A DNA stretch of 43,331 nt, from the NCBI GenBank assembly GCA_016926955.1, contig JAFGNN010000067.1, forward strand, positions 1-43,331, written 5' to 3'. Positions 25,771 to 33,601 of the stretch are shown in pieces (within the stretch, counting starts at the first letter, position 1; each line of letters starts with the position of its first letter). Below the pieces are notes generated by a model. That model was given only the letters and a program-made list of their open reading frames with translations. It did no database searches and was not told where the DNA came from. This stretch comes from Spirochaetales bacterium. GTDB lineage: Bacteria; Spirochaetota; Spirochaetia; Treponematales; UBA12059. Both the position numbers and the translations under genes were made by a program.

Positions 25771-26504
25771 AGGTACTCGTTGTCGTCGACGACGATCGCG
25801 TCTCCGAGCTGCTGCGCTTCTATCTCCGGCCGCTCGGTTTCGAGATCGTCCGATATCGCAATCCCGTCAAGGCCCTGGACAACCTCGATGAGATCGATCC
25901 GGACGCCGTGGTGGTCAGCGCGCGCGACTACCCGCGCCACTGGAAGCCCATCGCCGTCTCCATGCGTTCGCTCAAAGCCAAGGACAAGTGCGCCATCATC
26001 CTGATGAAAGGCGAAGTCTTCCCCTTCGAGGAAGCCGCCAAGGCCATGCATCTGGGCGTGAACGGGGTGGTCCGCGACGCTCTGGACGACCGCGAGGAGG
26101 TTGACCACTTCCAGCGGCTGCTCAAGCGTTATGTCGACGTGGATGAAGGCCGCCGGAACGAGCGCGTTGCGCCATCTCCCTGGGACCGCATCGACTTCGT
26201 CTTCTCGCATCCGCGCAGCCTCACGCCCATCAGCGGCCGCGTGGAGACCCTCTCTTCGGGCGGCGTCTCCTTTTCCCCGGACGCCCTCGCCTTGGTGGCG
26301 GACATCGAGATCGGCGAGGTGGTCCCGGACTGCTCGCTCCGCGTCGGCCCCGACATCATCGACCTATCGTGCAAGGTCGTGCGTTCCGGGAAGGTTGTGG
26401 CGTTTTCCTTCACCCGCATCGCGCCGGAGGACGGCGAGCTCATCGAGGGCTATCTCCGCAGCTGCCCCGAACGGCGCATGCGCGCCCTGTTGAAAAACTC
26501 GTAA
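25767..26504 (+). CDS. Receiver-like domain plus PilZ domain protein
   Basis: This 245-residue protein starts with a response-regulator receiver fold (1-120). The acidic cluster D8-D9-D10 and the conserved K81 are present. The position of the phosphorylated aspartate, after the third beta strand (D-A-V-V-V-S-A-R), appears to be S51, so phosphorylation may be lost. The C-terminal half (about 125-240) is a PilZ-type domain with R-R-N-E-R (129-133) matching RxxxR and L-S-S-G-G matching the SxxG part. The Asp/Asn of the second PilZ motif is Thr, which may weaken cyclic-di-GMP binding. It is translationally coupled to the exported protein upstream. A role in motility or surface signalling is plausible but unproven. 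Confidence 0.75.
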   Translation: MKVLVVVDDDRVSELLRFYLRPLGFEIVRYRNPVKALDNLDEIDPDAVVVSARDYPRHWKPIAVSMRSLKAKDKCAIILMKGEVFPFEEAAKAMHLGVNGVVRDALDDREEVDHFQRLLKRYVDVDEGRRNERVAPSPWDRIDFVFSHPRSLTPISGRVETLSSGGVSFSPDALALVADIEIGEVVPDCSLRVGPDIIDLSCKVVRSGKVVAFSFTRIAPEDGELIEGYLRSCPERRMRALLKNS

Positions 26505-26518
26505 TTTATCGATATGAT
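26490..26518 (+). promoter_or_regulatory. Promoter of the arsR-like gene, probably leaderless
   Basis: TTGAAA (26490-26495) and TATGAT (26513-26518) have an exact 17 nt spacer and overlap the 3' end of the receiver-PilZ gene. The ATG at 26526 is 7 nt past the -10 box, so the transcript should start at or beside the start codon. Confidence 0.7.
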
Positions 26519-26525
26519 GGCGCCC

Positions 26526-26876
26526 ATGCTTACCCAGCCGCCCTGCGCCGATGAAATCGTCATCGAGCATGCGAAAAAACTGAAGGCGATCGGACACCCG
26601 GTTCGCCTGCGCCTCCTGTGCCTGATCGAAAGGCAAGAGGATCCGTGCGTTTCGGACCTCTGGAAATGCCTGAAGCAGCCCCAACCGGTGATCTCGCAGC
26701 ACCTTGCCATCCTCAAGCAGTCCGGCATCGTCAGCGCCGAGGTGCACAGGACTCGCAGGGTCTATTCGATCTCGGATTCCTTCATCAAATCCGTAATCCG
26801 GTCGATCGTGGACACCATTCCCAACATCGGCGATCCGGTCGCGGACGCGCCTCTCATCGGCAAGCCTCTCTCCTGA
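26526..26876 (+). CDS. ArsR/SmtB-family winged-helix regulator
   Basis: This 116-residue protein shows the ArsR fold: A-K-K-L-K-A-I-G-H-P-V-R-L-R-L-L, then the DNA-reading helix V-I-S-Q-H-L-A-I-L-K and the wing R-T-R-R-V-Y-S-I. C41 sits in D-P-C-V-S-D-L, the position used by alpha-3 metal and metalloid sensors of the E-L-C-V-x-D-L type. C7, C32 and C48 are further thiols, so it may sense a metal, an arsenical or redox state. The ATG at 26526 was preferred to the ATG at 26514 because the latter lies inside the -10 box. No Shine-Dalgarno is present. No metal-resistance gene is nearby, so its target is unknown. Confidence 0.8.
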   Translation: MLTQPPCADEIVIEHAKKLKAIGHPVRLRLLCLIERQEDPCVSDLWKCLKQPQPVISQHLAILKQSGIVSAEVHRTRRVYSISDSFIKSVIRSIVDTIPNIGDPVADAPLIGKPLS

Positions 26877-26904
26877 GCCAGGGACGGCCGCGGCGAAGCG
26901 ACGT

Positions 26905-28185
26905 TCAGCGTCCCGTCGCGCCAGGTATCGACGGGAAGGGCGTCACGCTCGGCGCCGACAGCTGGGCCCGCGCCGCCCGCGAACTCTCTCCGAGCTCCGG
27001 GTATCGGGCAAGCACCGTCCAGACCGATCGTGCCCCGCCCCGGTTATTCCTTAACCACATCGAATCCGCCAGATAGAGCATCGACTGCCACACCCCGCTG
27101 GCCTCTGCGTAGGCCGCGAAATCCCGGTCGGCCAGTATCCTTCCGGCAAGCTCTTCCAGCGTCGTGTAGACGTAGCCCGGTTCACGTATGGCGATGCGCT
27201 CGATGATGCGCGTAAGCGGCGCGTTCACGGCGACCGCCGCGTGCACCAACGCCTGCTCTCGGGCGCCGGCCCGATAGAACGCGGCAAGCTCTCGCCAGGC
27301 GCGCTGCGACCAGGCGGTTTTGGTCCGGTACAGGGTCATGAAGCGGTCGAAAGCGTCCGAACCCGCCTTGGGGCCGGAAGCGTCCGAAAGCGTCCGCTCC
27401 ATCGCCGCGATGAGGAATTCCTCTTCCGGAGCCATGAGCGGATCCTCGCGGAGTATCGCCTTGAGCGAAGCCTCGTACGAAGCCATGTCGCCCGAAAGAT
27501 GCCAGGTCTCGGCCAGGGCGTAGGCGGCGGCGTAGCGGTCCTCGGTCGTCTCGAACGACTCTCCCATCGAAAGCGCGCGCTCGAACTGCGCCCTGGCCAG
27601 CGCTATCTCTCCCTCCCGCTGGTAGACCCTGCCTATCCAGTACTCGGCTTCGGGATAACGCGCGAGCCACCGGGTTTCGGCGTCGAGGCGCGATATGGAA
27701 TCGTGCAGCTCGTCCCAGGATCGATGCCTGAGGACCAGGTCCAGAACGCTCAGGAAAGCCCTGAAGCTGTCGGAGAGGCGACGCTCGAGGAAGAGCTCCG
27801 CGAGGCGCCTCCGCGATTGGCCGGCGGCGGTTTCTATCGCGAGCCGTTCGCTCGCGATGAAATCCCGGTCCGCATAGAGCCGTATCAGGGCATCGATCGA
27901 GCCCAGGGCCCGGACGGACAGCGGATCTTTAAGACTGTACGCGAGCGAAGCCTGGGCTTCCTCGAAGGTACGGCGGCGTTCGTCGGCGGCGTTCCGGAAA
28001 GTCGTCAGGGCGTCGCCGAAACGGCCCGCTTCGTACAGCTTTCGGCCTTCCTCGAAACGTACCCAGATCGGGTCGGCCTCGGCATGCAGCGCCTGAACGG
28101 ACCCTGCGAAGGTGAGTATAAGCGTCGCGGCGAAGACGGCACCGCGAATCCGCGGCCTTGCCCTATCGTTCATTCGGGTACTCAT
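26905..28185 (-). CDS. Exported helical-repeat (TPR-like) protein
   Basis: This 426-residue protein has a basic N-terminus and a hydrophobic stretch A-V-F-A-A-T-L-I-L-T-F, with probable signal cleavage after A-L-H-A near residue 35. The mature protein is almost all helical, with TPR-like units such as G-R-K-L-Y-E-A-G-R-F-G-D-A-L-T-T-F and Y-W-I-G-R-V-Y-Q-R-E-G-E-I-A-L-A. Such proteins usually act as periplasmic scaffolds. The ATG at 28185 overlaps the ispG stop (ATGA), so it is the last gene of the long V-ATPase/ispG operon. No link to isoprenoid synthesis or to the ATPase can be read from it. Confidence 0.7.
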   Translation of the reverse strand: MSTRMNDRARPRIRGAVFAATLILTFAGSVQALHAEADPIWVRFEEGRKLYEAGRFGDALTTFRNAADERRRTFEEAQASLAYSLKDPLSVRALGSIDALIRLYADRDFIASERLAIETAAGQSRRRLAELFLERRLSDSFRAFLSVLDLVLRHRSWDELHDSISRLDAETRWLARYPEAEYWIGRVYQREGEIALARAQFERALSMGESFETTEDRYAAAYALAETWHLSGDMASYEASLKAILREDPLMAPEEEFLIAAMERTLSDASGPKAGSDAFDRFMTLYRTKTAWSQRAWRELAAFYRAGAREQALVHAAVAVNAPLTRIIERIAIREPGYVYTTLEELAGRILADRDFAAYAEASGVWQSMLYLADSMWLRNNRGGARSVWTVLARYPELGESSRAARAQLSAPSVTPFPSIPGATGR

Positions 28186-29225
28186 AGTTTCGAGAGCTCT
28201 TCCTCGAATACAGTATCGGCTTCCGCTGCCGTTATCGTTCGGACGATTTCTCCCTTGCGGAAAACGAGCACCCTGTCTCCCGCGCCGGTGATTCCGATAT
28301 CGGCATGACGCGACTCGCCGGGGCCGTTCACCACGCAACCCATGATGGCAACGGTGACGTCGTTTCCGAGGCCGTAAATCCGGTCGCGCCAACGCTCCGC
28401 GAACGCATGCGTGTCGAAAGACGCCCGGCCGCAACGCGGGCAGGAGACGATCTCGGGCCCGCTCCGCTTGCCGGTGGAGAGCGCCACGATCTCCTTGCCG
28501 GCGAGCACTTCGCTTTCCATGTCGGCGGAAAGCGAGACACGGAGCGTGTCGCCTATGCCCTTCGAGAGCAGGGCATGCAGGGCCACGGCGCTGCGCACGC
28601 AGCCCTGGACGAGGGGTCCCGCCTCCGTGACGCCGATGTGGAGGGGAATATCCGGGTGGCGTTCGGCGAAGCGCTCGTTGCAACGCACGGTCTCCGTGAC
28701 GTTCGACGCCTTCATCGAGACGATCACTTCGCGGAAGCCGAGCGCGTCGAGCGCGGCCACTTCGCGCTCGGCTGCGAGGACAAGGGCCTCGGCGCGGTCA
28801 GAAAGGTCTTTCAGATCGGCGGGCAGGGAGCCTGAGTTCACGCCGACGCGGATCGGGACGCCCGCGGCAGCGGCCTTGGACGCGACTTCCTCGAGCTTCC
28901 AGGCGGCGCCGAGGTTGCCGGGATTGACGCGAATCTTGGCGACGGGAAAGTCGAGGCAGCGGAGCGCGATGCGCCAGTCGAAGTGGATGTCGGCGACGAG
29001 GGGAAGGACGGAGCGGGAAGCGAGGGCGCCGAGGGTGTCCGCGTCGGCCTCGGTCGGCACGGCGAAGCGCAGTATGCCGCAACCGAGATCCCCGAGCTTC
29101 CGGATGCGCGCTTCGGCGGCGTCGAGGGCGTCTGGACGGAGCGGTTCCTTCCACATGGTCTGCACCGGAGCCGGGTAGCCCCCGCCCACGATGACGCCCC
29201 CCACCCTCACCGCCCTGGTCTTCAT
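28182..29225 (-). CDS. ispG: 4-hydroxy-3-methylbut-2-enyl diphosphate synthase
   Basis: This 347-residue enzyme (GcpE) converts methylerythritol cyclodiphosphate to HMBPP in the MEP isoprenoid pathway. The TIM barrel has V-Q-T-M, V-A-D-I-H-F-D, R-V-N-P-G-N and V-S-M-K-A-S-N. The C-terminal part carries the 4Fe-4S ligands C-P-R-C-G-R (about 270-275) and M-G-C-V-V-N-G-P-G-E (about 304-313). The length matches the short bacterial form. The ATG at 29225 was chosen because GGAGGGG lies upstream; the longer frame runs into an inverted repeat. It lies 150 nt after atpK with the CACGGAGGC inverted repeat between them, so it may be cotranscribed with the ATPase or separated by that element. Confidence 0.93.
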   Translation of the reverse strand: MKTRAVRVGGVIVGGGYPAPVQTMWKEPLRPDALDAAEARIRKLGDLGCGILRFAVPTEADADTLGALASRSVLPLVADIHFDWRIALRCLDFPVAKIRVNPGNLGAAWKLEEVASKAAAAGVPIRVGVNSGSLPADLKDLSDRAEALVLAAEREVAALDALGFREVIVSMKASNVTETVRCNERFAERHPDIPLHIGVTEAGPLVQGCVRSAVALHALLSKGIGDTLRVSLSADMESEVLAGKEIVALSTGKRSGPEIVSCPRCGRASFDTHAFAERWRDRIYGLGNDVTVAIMGCVVNGPGESRHADIGITGAGDRVLVFRKGEIVRTITAAEADTVFEEELSKL

Positions 29226-29244
29226 GCTCCCCTCCAAAAAACCA

Positions 29245-29356
29245 ACCACGGAGGCACGGAGACAAGAGGGAGAAGAAGACAAGGGCTTAGGGATCGAAAG
29301 TCCTTTCCCCGAATTCTTCCTTCCTCTTCCTCTCCGTGTCTCCGTGCCTCCGTGGT
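29245..29356. repeat. Long inverted repeat of the CACGGAGGC type
   Basis: Two 19-bp perfect inverted arms lie at 29245-29263 and 29338-29356 (core CCACGGAGGCACGGAGAC), flanking purine-rich and pyrimidine-rich inner arms that also pair imperfectly. The element fills the gap between atpK and ispG and resembles the sequence beside mfd at 21236-21290. Confidence 0.8.
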
Positions 29357-29375
29357 CTTCTTCGTCGGATGGCGC

Positions 29376-29798
29376 CTAGATGGCGCCGAAGGTGAAGGCC
29401 ATGACGAAGAGGGCCACCGTCTCGCAGAGGCCGACGACGGTGATGTACTGGCCGAAGCCCTTGCCGGTCTCGCCGAAGGCGTCGGAGCCCGCGGCGCCCG
29501 CGAGACCCTGCGCGATGGCGGACATGCCCATGGCCAGGCCGCCGATGACGCCGGCGCCGAGGAGGAGGCCTGAGTCCGCTTCGGACGAGAGCATGCGCTG
29601 CATGAGGATGAAGCCGTAGATGGTCTGGGTGAGCGGGGCGCCCGCGAAGACCACGAGAAGGAAGCTCGCCGGTTTGTTCGCGAGGTAGCTGCGCTTCCAC
29701 GAACCGATGGCCGCCTGGCCCGCGGTTCCGGCGCCGATGGCCGAACCGATGGCCGAGATGCCGAGGACAGCCGCGACGCCGATCATGCCTAAATCCAT
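29376..29798 (-). CDS. atpK: V-type ATP synthase subunit K (rotor ring)
   Basis: This 140-residue proteolipid has four membrane helices arranged as two hairpins. The first has G-I-S-A-I-G-S-A-I-G-A-G-T-A and A-P-L-T-Q-T-I-Y-G. The second has L-A-M-G-M-S-A-I-A-Q-G and G-L-C-E-T-V-A-L-F. Only the second hairpin has the ion-binding carboxylate, E126. T57, Q58, Q97 and E126 line up with T64, Q65, Q110 and E139 of the Enterococcus hirae NtpK sodium site, so Na+ coupling is likely. AAGGAG lies upstream of the ATG. It is the last ATPase gene of the operon, 12 nt after atpI. Confidence 0.93.
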   Translation of the reverse strand: MDLGMIGVAAVLGISAIGSAIGAGTAGQAAIGSWKRSYLANKPASFLLVVFAGAPLTQTIYGFILMQRMLSSEADSGLLLGAGVIGGLAMGMSAIAQGLAGAAGSDAFGETGKGFGQYITVVGLCETVALFVMAFTFGAI

Positions 29799-29810
29799 TC
29801 GAGTCTCCTT

Positions 29811-31667
29811 TTACTCCGCCCGATCCGCCGGAGCGGTATCGCGGAACGGTTCGTATTTGTAGCCGGACCATTCCATGCCGAGGTGGCTTGAGAATTCCAG
29901 CACGTTGAGCCTGACGCCGTGCACGATGACGGAAAGCACGGCCATGATCATGTTGAGTCCGTGGCCGAAGAGGAGCAGGGCGATGCCGGCGGCCGCCATG
30001 ATCGCGCTTCCGAACATCGGTCCGGCCATGTTGTTCACCGTTTGGCTGATCGCCACGCCCGCGAGCCCGACCGCCCAGAGGCGGATGTAGCTGACGATGT
30101 CCGCGAAGACGTTCACCACGCCCAGGAACACCGAGACGATGTTGGCGAGGCTGGCGAGCACGCCGCCGACAAGCCCCTTAATGAAGCCCTTCGACCCGTC
30201 GTAGTTCGAGAACACGAAACTCGCGACGAAGCCTCCGCCGATGAGGGCGAGCGACCAGGACGGGATCGGGTACTTTTTCTGGCTGATGACCAGGTTGAGC
30301 ACCATGAAGAACATGCCCGCCACCATGGCGAACTGCCCGAGCTGGCCGAGCATCTTCGGGGACGGCCAGTCGCGGCGGATGTTTTTGACATGCGCAATCA
30401 CGAGCTGCACCGTGCCGATGGCGAAGCACAGCACCTTGACGTTGTCGGTAGCCTCGCTGTTGCCGCCGTTGATCCAGGGTATCGAGACCTTCCGGAGCAG
30501 GGCCGGCAGCGCGTCAAAGGGGATGCCGAACCAGCTGGCCGTCGCCACGCCCCAAGCCACCGTCGAGAGCGCGAGCACGATGACGAGCTTGAGCATGTCG
30601 GGCACCTTGCCCGTTCCCGCCTTCGCCTTGAGGGCCATGACGAGCGCGGCGACCAGCATGATGGAGCCGTAGCCGCCGTCGCCGAAGATCATGGCGAAGA
30701 AGAACGAGAAGAAAAACAGGAAGAGGCCCGAGATGTCGTATTCGCGATAGCCGGGCACGGTGCCGAGGAACTCGAAGATCGGCTGGATGATGCGCACCAG
30801 CGCGTTGCTCTCGACCTTGGTCGGCGGCAGCTCGTCGTCGGACGGGTCGTCCGCGAGCAAGCCCCAGCCCCGCCGCACCGCCTCTTCGGAGAGCCTCGGG
30901 TAGTCGGCGGCGGGCAGGTAGCCTTCGAGCCAGGCGACTTCGCCCTCGGCCTCGAGTCCGGATCGAAGGGTCTCGAAGCGGTGGTCGCGCTCGGTCTTGG
31001 CGAGCCTCGCCTTCGCCGAGGGCAGCTCCGCGGCCAGCGACGCGTATTCCTCGCCGATCGCGGCGAGACGTGCGGCAACTTCGCGTCCGCGCGCTTCGAC
31101 GAGGGCGAGTCCGCGCTCGGGCAGGACGAACTCCCGCAACGCCTCCGACTCCGGGAAGGCCGTGCCGAGGGGCGCCACGAGGAGGACCCGTGTGGCGTCC
31201 TTCGAGGTCGCGAAGGGGACAAGGCTCCATCCCTCGGGCGGCTCGGCGAGAGCCCGCGCGGGCCCGGAGACGAGGCGCACCTCGAGGCCGGAGGCGCGGA
31301 GCTCCCCGACAAGACCAGGATCGAAATCGCCCCAGGGCGCGATTCGTTCGGATTCGCGGGCGAGCGCCGCCGCTTCCTCGTAAAGGCGTTTTTCCTCGTC
31401 CGAGAGCGCGTTGACGGAGCGCGCGACCTCGAGACCGCGATTCTCGTCGGCCGCCTCTGGCGCGAAGCCCTTCGGGAGCTTGACCCCCTCGAGTATGCCC
31501 ACGGCCCGCCGCGCCTCTTCGAGCGCTGCCGCTGCGGCTTCGAGCCCCGCTCCGGAGCCCTGCACCGGCACGGGATGCACGAGGCCGAGGCGCCTGAGCG
31601 CCTTGAGGGCCTGATCGCGCTCCCGGTCGAGCATGACCAGGAATACCTTCTTCATAGGGGCTATCAT
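29811..31667 (-). CDS. atpI: V-type ATP synthase subunit I (membrane stator)
   Basis: This 618-residue protein is the homologue of eukaryotic subunit a. The N-terminal cytoplasmic half (1-300) is charged and coiled. About seven to eight membrane helices follow from residue 330, beginning after V-P-G-Y-R-E-Y-D and F-F-A-M-I-F-G-D-G-G-Y-G, a family landmark. The C-terminal helices include the long polar run A-D-I-V-S-Y-I-R-L-W-A-V-G-L, whose arginine is the stator residue facing the rotor glutamate. The ATG at 31667 overlaps the atpD stop (ATGA) and has GAGGGAG upstream; MKK four codons later is an alternative. It forms the ion half-channels with subunit K. Confidence 0.92.
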   Translation of the reverse strand: MIAPMKKVFLVMLDRERDQALKALRRLGLVHPVPVQGSGAGLEAAAAALEEARRAVGILEGVKLPKGFAPEAADENRGLEVARSVNALSDEEKRLYEEAAALARESERIAPWGDFDPGLVGELRASGLEVRLVSGPARALAEPPEGWSLVPFATSKDATRVLLVAPLGTAFPESEALREFVLPERGLALVEARGREVAARLAAIGEEYASLAAELPSAKARLAKTERDHRFETLRSGLEAEGEVAWLEGYLPAADYPRLSEEAVRRGWGLLADDPSDDELPPTKVESNALVRIIQPIFEFLGTVPGYREYDISGLFLFFFSFFFAMIFGDGGYGSIMLVAALVMALKAKAGTGKVPDMLKLVIVLALSTVAWGVATASWFGIPFDALPALLRKVSIPWINGGNSEATDNVKVLCFAIGTVQLVIAHVKNIRRDWPSPKMLGQLGQFAMVAGMFFMVLNLVISQKKYPIPSWSLALIGGGFVASFVFSNYDGSKGFIKGLVGGVLASLANIVSVFLGVVNVFADIVSYIRLWAVGLAGVAISQTVNNMAGPMFGSAIMAAAGIALLLFGHGLNMIMAVLSVIVHGVRLNVLEFSSHLGMEWSGYKYEPFRDTAPADRAE

Positions 31668-32281
31668 GCCGACTCCCTCTCGACGACCTTGCGCTTGGCG
31701 ATCTTGCCCCGGACCACCTGGGCGGTTTGCTGGTCCCCGAGGTAAATGCGGATCTTGCGGATGTTCTCCGCGGTCTCGGGAATCTTCACCTTCTCGAACA
31801 GGTTCACCCGCTGCGTCGTGACGCGGAGCTCGCGCGACAGGCGCGCCACCTGCTCGTCCAGGACCTTGATCTCGAGGTCGAGGAGCAGCATTGCCTTGAG
31901 CCGTTCGAGGGCCTTGTCGATCCAGAGCGGCCGCACGAAGAGGTCGTAGTCCTCGAGCGAGAAGTCCGCGCCCTCGAACACGGGGATTTCCACGCCCGCG
32001 ATGTTGCCGACGCGAGTCCGTATGGAACGCACCTTGAGCAGCCAGAGCCCGTCCGAGGCGCGTACAGCCTCGGTTTCGCCGAAGACCGCGATCCACGCGA
32101 CGAACTCGGCGTCAAGGCGGTCGCGTTCCTCGGCCAGGGCTCGGGCCCGGGCTTCGATGCCGCGGATCTCGGCCTGGAGCTGCTGCTTCTTGAGCTGGAG
32201 CGTGGGAAGGTAGCGCTTGAACATCTTCAGCGCGTCCTTCTGCTTCTTCAGCTCGTTCTTGGTCAGCTTGATTTTCGCCAT
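31664..32281 (-). CDS. atpD: V-type ATP synthase subunit D (central shaft)
   Basis: This 205-residue, strongly helical protein begins MAKIKLTKNELKKQKDALK, the usual N-terminus of subunit D, the gamma-like rotor shaft. Long N- and C-terminal helices (about 1-65 and 135-190) would form the coiled coil inside the A3B3 head. The C-terminal V-N-L-F-E-K-V-K-I-P is a family signature. GGAGG lies about 12 nt before the ATG, somewhat far. It is coupled to atpI through an ATGA overlap. Confidence 0.93.
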   Translation of the reverse strand: MAKIKLTKNELKKQKDALKMFKRYLPTLQLKKQQLQAEIRGIEARARALAEERDRLDAEFVAWIAVFGETEAVRASDGLWLLKVRSIRTRVGNIAGVEIPVFEGADFSLEDYDLFVRPLWIDKALERLKAMLLLDLEIKVLDEQVARLSRELRVTTQRVNLFEKVKIPETAENIRKIRIYLGDQQTAQVVRGKIAKRKVVERESA

Positions 32282-32297
32282 AACGGCGCCCGGCCTC

Positions 32298-33599
32298 CTA
32301 CGCCGTCTTCTTCGGCCAGTACTGGTCGACGAGCTTGGTCTGGAGACCGGTTTCCTGCGGCTCGAAGCAGTCGGCCAGGATCTCCCAGCCGCGGTCGAGA
32401 GCCTGCTCGAGGGGTATGTTGACCGAGAGGTCCATCATGCCCTTCTCGAATTGCTCGCCGTACCGGAGCAGCTTCCCGTCCCAGGCCGACATCTGGAAGC
32501 CCATGGACTTCTTCTCGAGCGTGTCCTTGTAGGCGGCGTAGAGCTTGATCATGCCGTCCATGATGGCGCGGTGATCGCTCCGGGTCTTGCCGTTGACCAT
32601 CTGCTTGAGGCGCGAGAGGGAGCCGAAGGGCTCGATGCGGCCGTTCTTCAGGTAGAACTGGCCCTCGGTGATGTAGCCCGTGTTGTCCGGCACCGGGTGG
32701 GTCACGTCGTCGCCGGGCATGGTGGTGACCGCGAGGATGGTGATGGAACCCGAGCCCTCGAAGTCGACCGCCTTCTCGTAGCGGCTCGCGAGCTGCGAGT
32801 AGAGGTCGCCCGGGTAGCCGCGGTTCGAGGGAACCTGCTCCTGGGTGATGGCAATCTCCTTCATGGCGTCGGAGAAATTGGTCATGTCGGTGAGCAGGAC
32901 GAGGACGCTCTTGCCCTTGAGGGCGAAGCGCTCGGCCACGGCGAGCGAGATGTCCGGCACCATGAGGCACTCGACCACGGGGTCGCTCGCGGTGTGCACG
33001 AACATGATGGTCTTGCTCATGGCGCCGCCGGACTCGAGCGCGTCCTTGAACGAGAGGTAGTCGTCGTACTTGAGGCCCATGCCGCCGAGCACGATGATGT
33101 CGACCTCGGCCTGCATGGCGATGCGGGCCAGGAGCTCGTTGTAGGGCTCGCCGGAGACCGAGAAGATCGGCAGCTTCTGGCTCTTCACCAGGGTGTTGAA
33201 GAGGTCGATCATCGGGATGCCCGTGCGGATCATCTCCTTGGGGATGATGCGCATGGCCGGATTGACCGAGGGGCCGCCGATGGTGATCAGGTTTTCGTCG
33301 AGGGTCGGTCCCTTGTCGCGGGGCTCGCCCGCGCCGTCGAAGATGCGGCCCATGAGCGAGTCGCTGAACGAGACCTTCATGGGGTGCCCGAGGAAGCGGA
33401 CCTCGTCGCCCGTGGAGATGCCGCGGCCGCCAGCGAAGACCTGCAGGCTCACCAGGTCGTCCGAAAGGCGGATTACCTCGGCCAGCGAGGCGCCGAAGCG
33501 CGTGCGGACCTCGGCCAGCTCGCCGTAGGCGACGCCCTCGGCCTTGACCGCGATGACGTTGCCCGTGATCGACTCGATGCGGGAATATACCTTCTTCAT
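32298..33599 (-). CDS. atpB: V-type ATP synthase subunit B (non-catalytic head)
   Basis: This 433-residue protein is the regulatory nucleotide-binding-fold subunit of the V1/A1 head. The family landmarks are [25 protein letters not shown] and the degenerate P-loop [26 protein letters not shown] and [12 protein letters not shown] follow. The missing Gly-Lys-Thr of a true P-loop separates it from subunit A. The start at 33599 lies 2 nt after the atpA stop. Length is slightly under the common 460 residues because the extreme C-terminus is short. Confidence 0.95.
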   Translation of the reverse strand: MKKVYSRIESITGNVIAVKAEGVAYGELAEVRTRFGASLAEVIRLSDDLVSLQVFAGGRGISTGDEVRFLGHPMKVSFSDSLMGRIFDGAGEPRDKGPTLDENLITIGGPSVNPAMRIIPKEMIRTGIPMIDLFNTLVKSQKLPIFSVSGEPYNELLARIAMQAEVDIIVLGGMGLKYDDYLSFKDALESGGAMSKTIMFVHTASDPVVECLMVPDISLAVAERFALKGKSVLVLLTDMTNFSDAMKEIAITQEQVPSNRGYPGDLYSQLASRYEKAVDFEGSGSITILAVTTMPGDDVTHPVPDNTGYITEGQFYLKNGRIEPFGSLSRLKQMVNGKTRSDHRAIMDGMIKLYAAYKDTLEKKSMGFQMSAWDGKLLRYGEQFEKGMMDLSVNIPLEQALDRGWEILADCFEPQETGLQTKLVDQYWPKKTA

Positions 33600-33601
33600 G
33601 G

